A stretch of DNA of 64,000 nt from Onchocerca volvulus (lineage: Eukaryota > Nematoda > Chromadorea > Rhabditida > Onchocercidae): assembly GCA_000499405.2 (NCBI GenBank), contig HG738137.1, positions 19,802,603-19,866,602 on the forward strand. Direction: 5' to 3'. Below, piece by piece: positions 37,401 through 50,900 of this stretch. How positions within the stretch are numbered: position 1 is the stretch's first letter; each line of letters starts with the position of its first letter. The position numbers were made by a program, and so were the translations under genes. The notes under the pieces are model-generated. The model was not told the DNA's origin and searched no databases. It saw nothing but the letters and a program-made list of their open reading frames with translations.

Positions 37401-39869
37401 AACATTTCTGATTCGGAACGAAAACGAGAAAATCCGGAAACTAATTGAGACAGTTTTCTTACTTTACAAATTTGAAAAAATAATTGTAAAAACAAGGCGA
37501 CTCCACTGAAAAATCAAAGCATAATTTATGAATGACCATATTATACTTGACATTTTTAGATGAAATTCCATTTGCCAAAACATTCAGAATAGCAGATATG
37601 AAATTCAGAAGCATCCATTTATTGCTCAAAGTGTAAGTACAGCTCTTTTAAAAGCTTTACCATTGTGACAAGCAATCTTCTTTTGCCTTTTATCAATGGA
37701 GCATTTTTTGAAAATCCGAAGAAAACTACTTTTCATCAGAAAAAAGTAAAATTGCATGATTTCAAATATGAAAGGATTAGTCTTGAAATATGTACTTTCC
37801 AGTGTACCATTTGATTCCATAAATTCATTCCAAATTATATTACGAAACCTGCACGCTTTGTAAAATTCTCTCGCTTTCTGTACATCCATTTCTTACGAGT
37901 TGTGCAGATATTCATTAAATCTTATCTTTGATGAATGGAGTACATTGAATTTTCTTGATTTTTAAATATTTATCGAAATTTTACCAAAATTTGGAAAAAG
38001 ATTTTAATTTTATGTCAAAATGAAGGAAATATGGTCGAAGAAAATATATAAAGCACTGAATTTTAGCAAAGCTTTAATCAATCAACGCGTCTGTTTCATT
38101 TTTGAGAAGAAAATTCTAGGAACATAAAATCATTTTTAAGCCTAAAGTATAACATTTTACAAAAAACAAGAAATAAAAGAATAGATGCAAAAATATCAAG
38201 GCAAAATACGCATGCATAATTCAGGAAGAAGTAAAAGCTATATTATCTAAACAACTTTACTAAAAATATTCATCATGAAAGTTATAAAAACCTCATAAAG
38301 TGCATACAGTTTTTACAAATAAAAATTAAAATATTAAGAGAATTTGGCACCGTTTTAGGTAGATGGGTCTTAAAGATTTCCATAAAATAAAACAGAAATG
38401 ATTTTTTGTTACAAAGTTTATCATGACAATATTTGAGAAGTTAGATGAGGAAGGACGGGATGAAGATAAGAAGTGAGATAGAATCGAGAAAGTGAACTGA
38501 TTTTTATCGATTAGATGTGATTTTTCTGAAAAATTTATTATTCACAACACGGATCAAATAGTTCTCTAAGGTAAACAACTAAAATGAATAGCGGTTATGT
38601 TATAAGAAAACTGTCACATAAATAATAACAAACAAAAGAATCACAAACGAAGATGGAATGAAAAGGCAAATTATGCGCCACAAAATTTTTGATAACCGCC
38701 GAAATATTTTAATCCAAAAGTAGATGAACTTTTTCGAATTTTATGGATAATGAAGAGAACAATTCTGGTACTCTAATGAACAATAATCACAGAATAAATT
38801 TGATAGTCTAATTCTCAAAATCATTTATTTTCTCACTTCAAAACCGAAAATAAATCTAGTAAATTAACTTAATCCAATTTTATCAAATTAATGAATGCTA
38901 TCAATGCATTGAATAATAATTAAATATTCTCTTTCAGAATATAGGCAATTTGATTAAAAATTCCGACTAAAAATTATCACTGCTGTTGATTTACCTTTTA
39001 GAATATTATATTAGAACAAAAAAAAAGGAAAAAAAAAACCCCTATTATGATCTATTGTGATGTGAACATAGCAACTGCAGTTTGAATGGAGCATCTTCTA
39101 CAAATAGTCATAGTCTGAAAACCGGATTGCTACAACACAGTTTAAACAATAAGTTCAAATAATGAATTATCGTTTCTAAATACAACAAAAAAAAAAAAAG
39201 AAAAGAAAAGGAAAGAAAAAAAAGTGATCAAATTCATAAGAAAAGATAAAAATAAGTTAAGATTGGACTAAATATGTCTATCAAAATGTCGAATTAATTA
39301 TATTCGTGACGATTTAATACAATATACAAATATGAAATTTAAAATAAACTGTTTGTGATTTAAAGCAATTTCGAAATTAAATATCAAAGATTTTGAAAAG
39401 CAACATCTTCAATTTATTAACCCATCAATTTAGAAAAAATAGCAGATGAAAATTTTAGAGTTCGTTGCAAACCGAATGGGAATTATAATGAATGCACTGG
39501 AACAAATTTAACAGAAAACAAAAAATTATAGCTGTAAAAAAGAAACTTTGAAATAATGATTTAGTGCTAATAAACAATGGAATGCCATATGTTTAAGTTA
39601 CCAAATAAAAGTTATTAATTAATAAAGTGGAATTATTCATTAAAAACAGAATAAATAACGTTGAATACATTAATAATAGAAAAAGATTTTAATCGACGCT
39701 AATCAAAATGAGCATTTCATATGGTTGTGACTTTGATATTGAATTGAAGATCTGTTAATCATTCGATTAACTGATCGGTATAAATCTAAATGAATAAAAT
39801 GACCAATTTTATGTAAAGATCACTTCATTTTAAATCCATTTCAACACTAGACCGCTTGAAATATGAGCT

Positions 39870-42800
39870 TCAAAAAATATCCTCGCAATCACAATACTCA
39901 CGATTCCAATATTTATAAGTGAAAATCCACGATAACTGATCTTTTGAAATTATATTCACTTTTTTAAACCATCTAAAAAATATCATATAAAATAGATCGA
40001 ATAAGCAAGTGTTTGCGAACTAATATTTTGAGCATAAAATGTTCCACTGCAGATAAATAAGTCAATTTTAACAAAAAAAAAAAAAAAAAAAAAAACGGCA
40101 GCTATTGAATGGCAATATGTTTTACTTCATCGTGAAGTTTCGAACTTACTTGGGTAGTTTTTCTTTTGTATACTTCATTAAAGCACGAGCCTGCCTTTGT
40201 TTAATTTCTAGACGCTCTTTCTCTTTCTCGGCCGCTTCTAAAGAAAAAGAATCTGATAATGAAAGTTAAAAATAGTTAACTTAAATAAATTTGGTTAGAT
40301 GCTAAACAATTAGATGTTACTATGAGCTACTGAAGTTTTCAAAAATGTCGTTATTGCACTACAATCTTATTTCTTCGACATATACGATGAAAAATAATTC
40401 CTTAAGTTATCGAAAAGAAAAAAAATTCGAGCTAAATTTCTGGAAAAAGAAACAACCTGTTTGTCTTGCTTCTAACAGACGTATGTCGGGTCTTCGTCGA
40501 CTATCAGTCGGAGGTAACAAGTCTGTTATCCCGGATGGATCATTTAAAAGAAATGTAAATGAAGTAAAATTGTACATCTGCAAACAGAACTGACTGGAAC
40601 ATTAACTATGACTACTTTAAATTAAATCATCTCGAAAAAAAAATTTGAATCAAACAACAGTCTCATAGTAACTTAGATAAATTCAGTTTCCAAAGAATGC
40701 TCACCGCAGATGAATTCAAGGGTCGAGGACGATTCTTCCAAATCAGTTTTGATCCTTGAACTAACGGTATATTTTTCTGCAATTTCTACTTTAATAATTT
40801 TCAATAAGATATATAAGTGACTATAAAAACGATACGAATATTTATGTGAAAAATAAAGTTCACCGGGATAGAACAATTTTGGAAGAACTGCTTGCCAATT
40901 TCCAACCAATTATTATAACGACACTCGAAATTAGTAATATCACAAGCGGCAAGGAATGCTGTCCAGTTCCCGTAAATTGCTCTTAAATTTTTTTCTCTGA
41001 AATCAACCATAAATTTACGAAACTGATACGAGTAAATATAGTTTGAATCTCAAAGAGTAAAAATAGGACAACAAAAATTCGACTAATTCGAATTTAAAAC
41101 TAAAAACTAACTGCTTTGATATGTATCCTTGAAAAAAAGTACTTCGTCTCGAAGGCCCATTATCGTTATTCTTAAAAGATAGCTTACACTCGAGTCCTGT
41201 ATTACATTGCACATGAAGATACCCTTCCTGGAAAAAATATTCCAGTTTATATTAATCAAGTTCCTTTTAAAATTGATAGCTGTATAAATATAAAATATAA
41301 TATAGCAAAATTTTAGCAAAAAAATTGATAATTTTTGGAATTTTTCGTTTTTTGACAAGTTATCAATTAAAAAAAAATATTTCCGTCTTGAACAGAATAT
41401 ATGTGAAGAATCCAATAAATATATTAAAATTTGTCGCATTTAACTTGCCAATTGCATATACATTTGTCCCATTACAATATTATGAACCGTTACGTTCTGT
41501 GCTTTCCATGTATAAATTTCATTGTAACTGAAAAGAAATTGACAAAAGTAGAAATCAGAATAATTAGACATTAGCAATTACTTGAGAAGCAAGTTAGCAT
41601 TTATATAACTTGTAAGATTTTGAATGCTGAAAAAAAATAGAAGACAAAACAAACTTTGACAATTTCAACTGAAAAGTCCCTGACGGCTGCACTTCAATAC
41701 ATGTTCCCCAAAATTTCAATCGTGGTGAAACAACACCATCAAATTCATAACTTTTAGATTCAGCATGAAAAGCAGATTTGGGTGGATGATGGCTTACTTG
41801 TTCGGCAATGAATCGATAATTACTTTCCTCACTTCTGCAAAATTGAAAGACTGATTCACAAATATAGGAACAAAAGTAGAAATAAAGACAATTTTTTTAT
41901 TTATAAAACTCTTTACTTTACCAAATTTCTTCTTTAGTGAATGTTTTTATCTCGCAATGAATAACAGCTAAGGCACATTATACTAGTCGTAAAACAATAC
42001 AACTAAGGCTTAAAATTTGAAATATATCAGCATTCTTCGGAGATAACTCATTGTATTAAATATTAGAATAAGAACGATAAAATTTCCCGAAAAATTGATT
42101 ACTGTACAACACATGAAACATTATGTTTATTGGATCATAGAGGAACTCACAACTCTGTTTTCTCCGGAAATGGATTAAATAAGATAATGTTTGTTTTTAT
42201 ATGGAACTTACCGATCTAACTCATAAGTTTCGAACAACAAGGGATTGAACGGCTTCGACAATCGCATGTAATTACAAGAAAGTGATGAAACAATGAATGC
42301 AGCAACATACTGTAACAAATCTGTGTTGATTTCAGACAGCTTTCTAACGCTAAAATTTCAATTCCTAAAATTTCAAATGATCCCATTTCCAATCCAAAAC
42401 AAAGATAAATTTTTCAGAAACATCACCTGCATGAAATAATGCTCTTCAATTCTCTTTTTAAATCAAACAAAGGTCAAATGTTTTTTTTTTGTTCTCACGA
42501 AATAACTTTATTTATGATGATTTGCAACGACAAAAAGTAACAATTCATATTAAATTGTCAATTCTCTTGAAATGTGCTTAAATCATTTTACCTCAAGTCT
42601 CTCCACAGCATCTTTACATTTATTTGCTTTCTCTAGTAATTCAGCATACTCCATGTATTCAGCAAGGCGCTGCAGAAAACTGAGTGGTTCATTGAAAACT
42701 ATTGGAATAGAAATTCGTGTTAAATCCTGAAAAAGTTTTATGATTACGCTGTTTCTGAATGTTAGAAATTTCTGATTTTCACTAATTAAATACTCCAAAC

Positions 42801-43013
42801 TTATACCGTACAATATCTATTTTTCTGTAATAACAATACATTATTTTTTATCATTCAAAAGACCAATCTTACCTTCCCAATACACTTTTTAAGCACACTC
42901 CAAACACTCAATTCACTTTTTGAAATCATCGATGCTGGCAAAGCATCTCTCCAATTGTATTCGCTATCTCCATCACTACTTTGTAGAACACCAGCGTGTT
43001 CTGTAGTTGTCAT
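39870..43013 (-). CDS. Oxysterol-binding-protein-related protein (short ORP, ORD only)
   Basis: Lipid transfer/sensing protein of the OSBP family; ORPs move sterols, PI4P or PS between membranes. Eleven exons in phase: 43013-42873, 42726-42592, 42309-42212, 41834-41655, 41527-41445, 41223-41112, 40996-40864, 40776-40705, 40577-40457, 40237-40150 and 39972-39870, about 421 aa. The ORD starts almost at the N-terminus (WRDALPASMISKSELSVWSV, then FNEPLSFLQRLAEYMEYAEL). It holds the fingerprint EQVSHHPP at 136-143, LKFWGTCIEV, VHNIVMGQMY, CKLSFKNNDNG, AIYGNWTAFL, MYNFTSF, DSRRRPDIRLLEA and the C-terminal WIFTYKYWNREY. No PH, ankyrin or FFAT motif is seen. Overall it is closest to the ORP1/ORP2 class. 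In exon 6 the second of two AG acceptors gives the conserved frame. Confidence 0.9.
40073..40095. repeat. Poly(A) tract
   Basis: 23 A on the plus strand, in the last intron of the ORP gene. Confidence 0.9.
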
Positions 43014-43913
43014 GCCTTCGCACAAATCGAATCAGTGGCAGAGTTAAATTCCTTTTAAATGATCATATAAGATTAGTTAAATTCTCTGAAATAATATCAC
43101 TCATTCTCTTATCAAACTATTATAAAGACAATTTCTCTATTCAGTTCAAATTTATTTTTTTCCTTCATTTAAAAGAGACCGAAAAGAAACATATTTTTAT
43201 GATCAATTACATATTTCGTCTACGCATTTGCGACCACTTACGACCAATCATAACTTCGCAACAAGTTAACACTCTCTACTTTCTTCGACTTCGATTCTCA
43301 CCCACATTGTAAAAAGAAACCATTAATTTCATGAACTGTGGCATAACATATGCAACGGCTCTTTTGGTTGTTTTCGAAGGAATTCTGTGTGTATATAGAT
43401 AGATGTGAAAGTAGAGGTGATAGGTTAGAGACATGACAATGAGAATGAGAAGGAGCAGGGAATGATAAGGTGAGAGAGTACGCTACTGAAATTGTGAAAA
43501 GGTACGAAGTGATGGTGACAGTGGTCGAGATTGAAAAAAAGGGTGAGGAGAGAGTATTCAGCAGAGATTGATGAGAATATGAAGCAATGCATTGCAAGAA
43601 TTGAGAATCAGCAAGAATTTGTAATATCGGACTTTGTTTTTCGAATGATATTCACATTGACGTGACATGGAAAGATGTTGAAATGATCGGTCCAATGTTT
43701 TTTTTTTTTTTTTTTCGCATTTCAATCTTTTCATTTTTTTAATTATCAAGATTGCCATTCGTAAATTATCTCGTCTAGCTTTTTTACGTTTCTTGTCAAG
43801 AAATGAATTTGTAGATATGATGAACTTCACATAAGTGAAACATTCTGACGATTTAATTCAGTTTAATTTATTTTTTGTGCATAATAAAACCTATACTAAG
43901 AGGAATTTTAGGA
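43014..43913. promoter_or_regulatory. Divergent intergenic region with purine-rich block
   Basis: About 900 bp separate the start codons of the ORP gene (-) and the small membrane protein gene (+), so it should carry both promoters. From about 43375 to 43570 the plus strand is strongly purine-rich (GAGAATGAGAAGGAGCAGGG-like), unlike the AT-rich surroundings. A T run lies at about 43699-43715. No TATA box or known operator is claimed. Confidence 0.4.
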
Positions 43914-45320
43914 ATGGTAGCATCAAGATGGGTGCGGATGGCACGCGTTGCCCGTTCATATCCTCGATGGCTATGGAATAACTGGCCCTTACATGTGAGA
44001 CTTTTGTTGTTTATTTTTTCTATAAATTAAAAAGAGTCATAAATGCTTTCATCAAATTTATTCTGCAAACTTTGTAACCAGTGGTTCAACATACCTCTGC
44101 TTCCATTACTTCCATTACTTATGTGTGATTATTCTCCAATAATTATATTTTTGTGCATTAACTTAAGAGAAATATGCAAATCTGTATACACTTCACTGTT
44201 AACATTAGAGTTTATATCATTGAGTTTAAAGATATATCTGAGTGCCTTATTTAATGTAAATATTTATGTTTAATATAAGGCAGATCATCGTACTTAAATA
44301 TATATTTTATCTCTAGTAGAACACTTCATACTTTTCTTTTGAACTAACCAATCTCTTACATTTTATCAAATAATTAATACCATTTTTTCGTTCGGATATT
44401 CCAGTTCGTTGGTGTGGCATTTTGTTTTGTTCCAATGACTGTCATTGTCATCTACGATATTCTCAAATACGGCTCCGGATATGATTGTGAGTATTTCTTT
44501 GAATTATATTTTGCTAACAAATGATGAGAATAGTTTTTATACTGTTTGAGAATACACTGACAACATTGTTACGCATTATATCAAGCTTTACTTCAGATTC
44601 ATCAATTTTATTTAGCAGTGCATTGCATAAATCTCCATCCAAATTGTCCTCCAAACAGAAGTTAATATATTACCTTCTCTAATCTTTGTCTGCCTTACTT
44701 GATTAGTATTTTCTCATCATTTGCATAGCTCATGTAACATTTCAGTATACAGTGATCAACATAGTAATTTTTACCATATTTGTATCGTTTAAACCAAAGA
44801 TTCATTACGATACTAAAGATATGTTTACATTTTGAATAGTGCTCAGATCTTAAGATTATTTGGAACCTTAATTTTTCAGTTGATTGCCTAAGCATTGCTT
44901 TTTTTACTTATTTTTTTATTAAGTTTTATTTTCAATAATTTTCAGCTATGCCTTATTATCGAAAATATTATCATGTCGTGCGTCCCGACGATCCAATTGT
45001 TGCAGAATGGAGACCGCCTGAAGTGGGTTTGAAATTTTATTGTCGATCCTAAACGAAATTTTGATTTAATTACAAATTAGAGAATCTATTGAATTAATAG
45101 TTTTCTGCTTTAGTTTAGATATTTTTTTATCGTTCTTTGCGTTTAGAAAGTTTTATTTATACTTGGTAATTCTTGGAATTTAGGAAGTAAAATTTATTTA
45201 GATTTAAAAAAATAATTTTTCTAGGATTATCCAGCACCATTTGAAACAAATCGCGCAAATCGCTGGCCAACTTCCTACTGGAAAGATTATGGATTTGGCT
45301 TAAGAAAATGGAAGGATTAG
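43914..45320 (+). CDS. Small single-pass membrane protein, probably mitochondrial
   Basis: Four exons in phase: 43914-43994, 44405-44486, 44946-45022 and 45225-45320, 111 aa. The N-terminus is basic and lacks acidic residues (MVASRWVRMARVARSYPRW), like a mitochondrial targeting segment. One TM follows (FVGVAFCFVPMTVIVIYDIL). The C-terminal half is hydrophilic and rich in Pro, Trp and Tyr (VRPDDPIVAEWRPPEDYPAP, then RANRWPTSYWKDYGFG). This layout resembles small accessory subunits of respiratory complex I, but I cannot place it in a named family. All donors and acceptors are good. The gene is divergent to the ORP gene. Confidence 0.7.
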
Positions 45321-45781
45321 TTACTAAAATTGGCATAAATATTTCCAAACTTTTTCAAATAAGGCCAACATTCTGCATAACTTATTCGCCGTCAAAAATC
45401 GATTACATCTATTCGGTATTTCTGGAATTCAGGAAGATAAATTTTTTTTAGATTAGAAAAAGGCGCTATAGTTTGATTCTGATTTATAATTTTGGTTTTA
45501 ATAGATTTCATCGTTAATTTTCATTGTTTGTTTAGGATGTATATAAAGATTTATTGTGTATAAAAATTTTTTGCTGCTGATTAGTATGCATATTCTTTTT
45601 TTTTAATCTTTGGAATATTAGTGGCGCGGGCCATGGACTGTTAAAAATCCAATAAATATGGATTATTTGCTTTTATTTTCAGTCACTTTTATGAAAGTGC
45701 ATTTTTCTTGATGCACTGATCTTTTCTCTTTGTGTAGCGAAGATCAGTATGATATATTCATTGATTTTGGCTTGAGAATTA

Positions 45782-46117
45782 TTAATTAACAATCAAATTT
45801 TCATGTTTTGCAAAGCGTGAAAACTGCTCGTTAGATATAAAATTCGGTAGAAAAATACTTTGCTCTATCTTTTTATCTGCAGTGCTTTCTCGTACCAAAT
45901 CTTGAAATTCGTTGGTGAAATGGCGCAATATATAAATCTCGCGATCGCATTTACACAATATATTCTGAACTTTTTGGCCACATTTTTTTCTACAGAGCTT
46001 GTAATACAATATCATTAGAAATTTGATTCTCGAGCTCCCTTCCAATAAGCTGGCTGTTTTTATAGAATTTTTCCAACAGCACTGTCGCAATACTTTTGAT
46101 TTTGGAAACTGTGGCAT
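45782..46117 (-). CDS. Unrecognised single-exon ORF, 111 aa
   Basis: An uninterrupted minus-strand frame lies between two plus-strand genes. It starts MPQFPKSKVLRQCCWKNSIK, has a Cys-rich centre (CRKKCGQKVQNILCKC) and a charged C-terminal half (FTNEFQDLVRESTADKKIEQ), ending HENLIVN. The balanced amino-acid composition is unusual for a chance frame in AT-rich DNA. There is no signal peptide or TM and no family recognised. It may be a small intronless gene or an exon of a longer one, since an acceptor-like TTTCCAG lies 16 bp upstream of the ATG. Confidence 0.35.
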   Translation of the reverse strand: MPQFPKSKVLRQCCWKNSIKTASLLEGSSRIKFLMILYYKLCRKKCGQKVQNILCKCDREIYILRHFTNEFQDLVRESTADKKIEQSIFLPNFISNEQFSRFAKHENLIVN

Positions 46118-46277
46118 TTATAAATTTTTTAGGCTGGAAATCAAACTGAAAATTTTAATGTAGAAGTTGTTCTTTTGTCCGTTATTGCAACTCCTTCTGC
46201 CGTAGTTATTCGCTGGATTTTCTATATATTGTGTCAGTTTTGAGATAAATTCAAAGAAAACTTAAAGACTGGTTGAA

Positions 46278-47934
46278 ATGGTTGATTGTTTTGCGAGTGA
46301 CAAATTAGCGCAAGAATGGTATGTTATCGATCATTCGTAGATAATCACTAATGATATAGCATCGTCCTCTTCGCAGTGTTACTACTACTATTACTATACT
46401 AATGATATCTTTACCTTTTCTTAAAATATGTTACAATACGCTTTCCTTCCATGCTGAACAGTGAAAGTGTCCTAAAAGGCGTGACACTTCTCCGCCCTCT
46501 TAAAATTCCTTCCATCACCATCTTTCAATTTTTGATGCTCATATTCGTTTTACTGAGCTTCAATTCGTTATATGTATTCAGTGCGGCAACAAAAACCACT
46601 CAGGTTTGTTTTGCCATATAGTTGAAATTTATTTACGTACTGATTTCAGCTAAATTAGCATAAATCAGAAATTTCTTCATTGTTCCTTCAAATCTCGTTA
46701 TCATGATTTCGATATTCTTTATAAATGATGGAAAATTGTACTTAATCTTTTTGGAGTACATTCAAAATGACGCTAAGAATGGAACACGATGGATTTATGT
46801 CGAATTTTTCGATTGTCCGTCAATTCATAAGATCAATGTGAATACAATTCGAGCAGCATTAGCTCGATGGATCAACGAAGAATGTGCTACAGCGATTCAA
46901 TGTAATCTGGATAACGAAGTGGAAGTAAAAAATGTTTTGATTGGTACTATCTTCTGCGGTAAACCCAATAATTTTATCACCTTCCTTGTTCTGAGGAATG
47001 CTACTGGTGATGCATCCCTGCAAGGTTATTATTTATTCTATTTAACAAAGTGATCAAGCATGAAAAAATTTCAAAAAATGTGTTACAGCTGTGAAATGAA
47101 GAGAAGAACAAGGATTATGTTCAACATGTTATCGCACCTTTCTAACACTAGAATTATCGTATTGGTTCTTTAGTCATTTCGATAATTTTAACATAGTTCA
47201 CAATGCGAGTTACGTGCTGAAGAAATATTATATTTGCGATAGTAGATATCTATAAACTCACATTATTTAGGTGAAAACTTGAACTTTTCTGTTTTACGAA
47301 GTTTGTTTTATTTACAATAAGAAGATGTGCATATTGCTGATAATACATCAAAAAAAAAAAAAATAAATAATTTCTTAAAAAACAAAAAAGAGTGAGCATA
47401 AATTTCCAAATATGCTATGGCATCTGCAAAAAATTGCTCAAAAAATTTTTGACCTTTCAATACTTGAATTATGTATAAAATTTTCTTAGAATCTCTTGTT
47501 TGGGGATTTCAGCATTGTCGATAAAGTGATGCAGAAAAAAAATCATTTTTTAATTAACGAACAAATATGTTATAAGTAACTGTAATATTTATTTAAATTC
47601 ATCGACTTTCTAAATTTCGGGATTTTCAGCCAATCATCTCGATTTGAACATCGTCGGTAAAGTAATACAGTCCAGGGAACATTTATTATCTGTATTGCTT
47701 CACTCAGATCTGAAACTTGTCACGATACGAATGTTCAGTGAAGAGAGGAAGCGCAATATTACAAATGACGTTCATAGTTTATGCGAACATCTATATTGTA
47801 CTGTCATAATTTTGTCATTTTTTGTATTTATTGTTATATTTTTCATCATATGCTTTATCCGAAGAAATTTTGTGGAGCGTAAGTTTATAAGGCAGAGTCA
47901 TTCCTTGTTGGCATTACAACCCCTTCGGACTTAA
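46278..47934 (+). CDS. Two-TM membrane protein, unrecognised
   Basis: Four exons in phase: 46278-46318, 46462-46603, 46757-47024 and 47630-47934, 251 aa. A hydrophobic segment at about residues 33-55 (IFQFLMLIFVLLSFNSLYVF) follows a short N-terminus and may be a signal anchor. A loop of about 150 residues comes next (NGTRWIYVEFFDCPSIHKIN, ALARWINEECATAIQCNLDN). It is followed by a second TM near 212-235 (VIILSFFVFIVIFFIICFIR) and a short basic tail. Four or more Cys in the loop suggest an extracellular domain with disulfides. A 37-nt segment in exon 3 starts with GTAAAC and ends in CTGAG; reading through keeps the better frame. Family unknown, probably nematode-restricted. Confidence 0.6.
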
Positions 47935-47939
47935 TTAAT

Positions 47940-50900
47940 GATTCTTGTTAGCATGGCGAGTGAAAAGAATCAATAATAATAATACATAAAAATGATAGCT
48001 ATTAATTGATCGCCTATGTTTGACATATTATTCCTATTAGTCAATCAATTTGATTTGCAAAAATTTAGTTACCTATTTTATTGCACTGAAAGGATTCGTA
48101 ATCATACTTTTTATTTTACTTATAACTATTCTTTACCAACTTTTTATCATGTAATTTTCATATGAGATCTCTGTTGCATCTAAATTCATCTGAATTCAAT
48201 TAAACTATGGAGAATTTTTATATTAAAAATTTTTTAGAATTTGGGAACCATTAAGTTTAGGTATCAAATGATGAAAAATGTAAAATAGCAAAAAGTATTG
48301 TTGCTTGTCGAAGAATCATCTCCACCGTACGCAATCTATAATTTGTTTATCTTTCATTCTTAATAAGTCATGATAAAATTTTATTTTTCGACGAATCTAA
48401 AAACAAAATTTGCAAATGAATTTTTTGACTGCAACTTTCGAATTTTCTTTTCATTAGAATTATCCTTGTCAACGTCAAAAATACATCTTGGAGCATTAGA
48501 AATATATAGTTTGGAAAAAAGTACTTTGATAGATTACAGTTTTATTGAGTAATTTCAATCAATAACATTTAAGGAATTTTATGTAATTTGCTGAATTATC
48601 CCAAGTTTATGTTTTAGAAATTAACTTTTTTCCCAATCTACACAATTCTCATGTTGGTCCATTTTGAACAAAATTTTTTTTACTATTAGTTGCTGAAAGT
48701 ACATCACAATAATATATTTCTTTCCGGCAGTAGAAATTGTTCATCATTTAATATGCAGTCAACATTACATGCCAAAGTAAATATCCAGTTAACCAATTTT
48801 CGTGTCTAATGTGTTTTAAATTTACCGGCAAATGTCTTTATTAAATTTTCCATCATTCAGTTTCAAAACTCGATGGTAATTTTGTATTTCTTTCAAAAGC
48901 GAGTAATAAGAGGAAGAGCTGATGGATAGGGATCACAGAGTTCCTAAGTACGAATTCAAATTCTGTATTCCAATTTATGTAGAAAAAAAAAAATCTACTA
49001 TGATTTATCAAAATTATCGTTCTAGCATGTTCGTAAAAGACGTATCTGAGGTTTAATATTTCCTGATCTAAACAATATCTAATTCTTTTTCAAACTTTCC
49101 GGATTCTTAAAACTTCCAAAATTTTTTCAAAACTGACTGTTTTAGAATATTATAACTTATACAATAAACTCCAGCTATTTTCCATAAGATTCATATTGTC
49201 GGAAAATTTTTAAGGATGACAAGAAGTCGCTATTTCATGTTGGTTGGCTAGGATCAGAATCTTCGATCATTGTCACTCCAGAAAATAACGCAAACTTTTG
49301 AATTCCTTGAGGCTGTTCTGATAATTTTGCGATTAATATCGGAAGCTCCTTTTAAAGCTTATACAATCTGTCATAACCAAGCCACTAATTAACTAAATTA
49401 ATCTTATGCATATGGATCATTGAAGTTTGGATCTTCTGATTTATAAAAAAACAACCTTAAATTCAATAGATTTATGGAAAGAAGAAGAAAGAAGAAGAAA
49501 TTCTTTTCTCTTTTTTTAAAAGAATTATTCTAAACTTATTTCGAGTTTTTTTTTAGTAATCATAATTTTGGGATGCATTTGAACAATAAATCAATGATAT
49601 CTAATCGATAAACTCATTTTGTTTATGTGATTGTATCACTACGATAGCTGTAAAATATTTGTTCAAAAAGCAGCTGTGATTTCGAATTCATAATGGATTA
49701 CTCGAAGACAGAAATAAGCAGAAATTATAGGATGTTTTTTTAAAATATCAAAGAGATGTACTGTATACGTCTTTCTGTGAGATATAATCGAATTCGTTTT
49801 ATCGATTCATTATGTCAATCACTGTAAGATTGCGAAATTTTCGATTATCGATTCATATCTGAATTTGTTGAAATTTATTTTATGATGGATTATTCGGCAT
49901 TTCAAGTTGAAAAAGAAGAACAGAAAATGGGATTTTATGAGTTTCGGATAATAGGTATTCTGCAATCTTCGTTCAAAAATTTGAGCTAATTTTTTTCTGT
50001 TCAAGGCCTTTATCAAAGATTTTGGCGGAACTTCTGGTTATTAGTTGATTGACGTATGGTACAAAAAAAGCCATAAATTAGTGAAAGAATTTTTTAGCAT
50101 CAAAAATGACCATGAAAAATTTATTTATGGAAATTTACTGTGTTATCATCAAATCAAAAATCGTTGAGAATAGAACAGAATGGATTCTTTTAAGATGATT
50201 GGTTCCTAGTCGTCCATATCTTGCATAATATTTGCTGTGAAATAATTGAAATGGACAATTCTCCATAGTTTAAGTTAAAAAGAATTAAGTACTTGGTCAA
50301 GGTCATTACGTACTCGATTAGGCAATAAATTACTATTTTATTGTCTAAAACATAAACACACATCAGACACATTTTCATGTTCTCGTTTTTCAGATCCATT
50401 CTTCTTGTTAACGATTTCTGTCAGAATATTTGTCTCATCTATTCTTTCTTGTCAATCCAAACAGAAGCGAAGTTTTAATTTGTTGAATGCTTGATAGAAA
50501 TAGTGGCAGTTGCTTCACTATAATGGTAAGTTTAAAAAAAATGTAATAAGCAACTTGCATTAATTGATATTAATTGAGATAAAAGCATAAGCAGATACAA
50601 TTACGTAAGTATAATAATGAGAGAGTTAAGCATAATCACGTAGCAATAAATAAAAGCCAAGAAATGGAGGATTTCAATTTTGAGAGGAATTACTATTTAC
50701 GGCACCACTTTAATAAAATTCACCAAAGAAAAAAAAAAAGTTGATTTGGATCAGTTTAATAAAATTCATAAAAACAAAAAATGACTAACACTCACAAATA
50801 AAAAAGATAATCTTGAGGGTACTTCCTTCTACTTGACAAAATATGAAACAACACTCCTAATTCCTGATAAGACTCGCTTTCAGCATTACTTTTTCAGAAC

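Larger units (their letters stand above)
33185..39860. other. Long intergenic stretch, no firm gene
   Basis: About 6.7 kb without a supported gene. It holds an (AAAT)n/(AT)n array at 34078-34127 and nested inverted repeats at 34384-34443. Minus-strand frames at 37889-37780 (VQKAREFYKACRFR, faintly like the N-terminal part of M13 peptidases) and 37475-37340 (KVRKLSQLVSGFSRFRSES) have no consistent splice chain. A 52-codon plus frame at 35303 starts MKALLMYIQNFTDLKKAVHG. None is strong enough to call. Confidence 0.5.

Noticed and set aside
37229..37889. M13 (neprilysin-like) peptidase fragment on the minus strand
   Set aside because: Only a faint match (KAREFYKAC). No HExxH, no downstream motifs and no consistent splice chain.
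40673..40909. Minus ORF ending SSTLEFICGEH as an ORP exon
   Set aside because: Wrong frame. The other frame gives KLIWKNRPRPLNSSA, which matches the ORP family and fits both phases.
43298..43597. 99-codon minus ORF rich in Ser/Thr/Leu
   Set aside because: It is the complement of the purine-rich promoter tract; composition explains the open frame.
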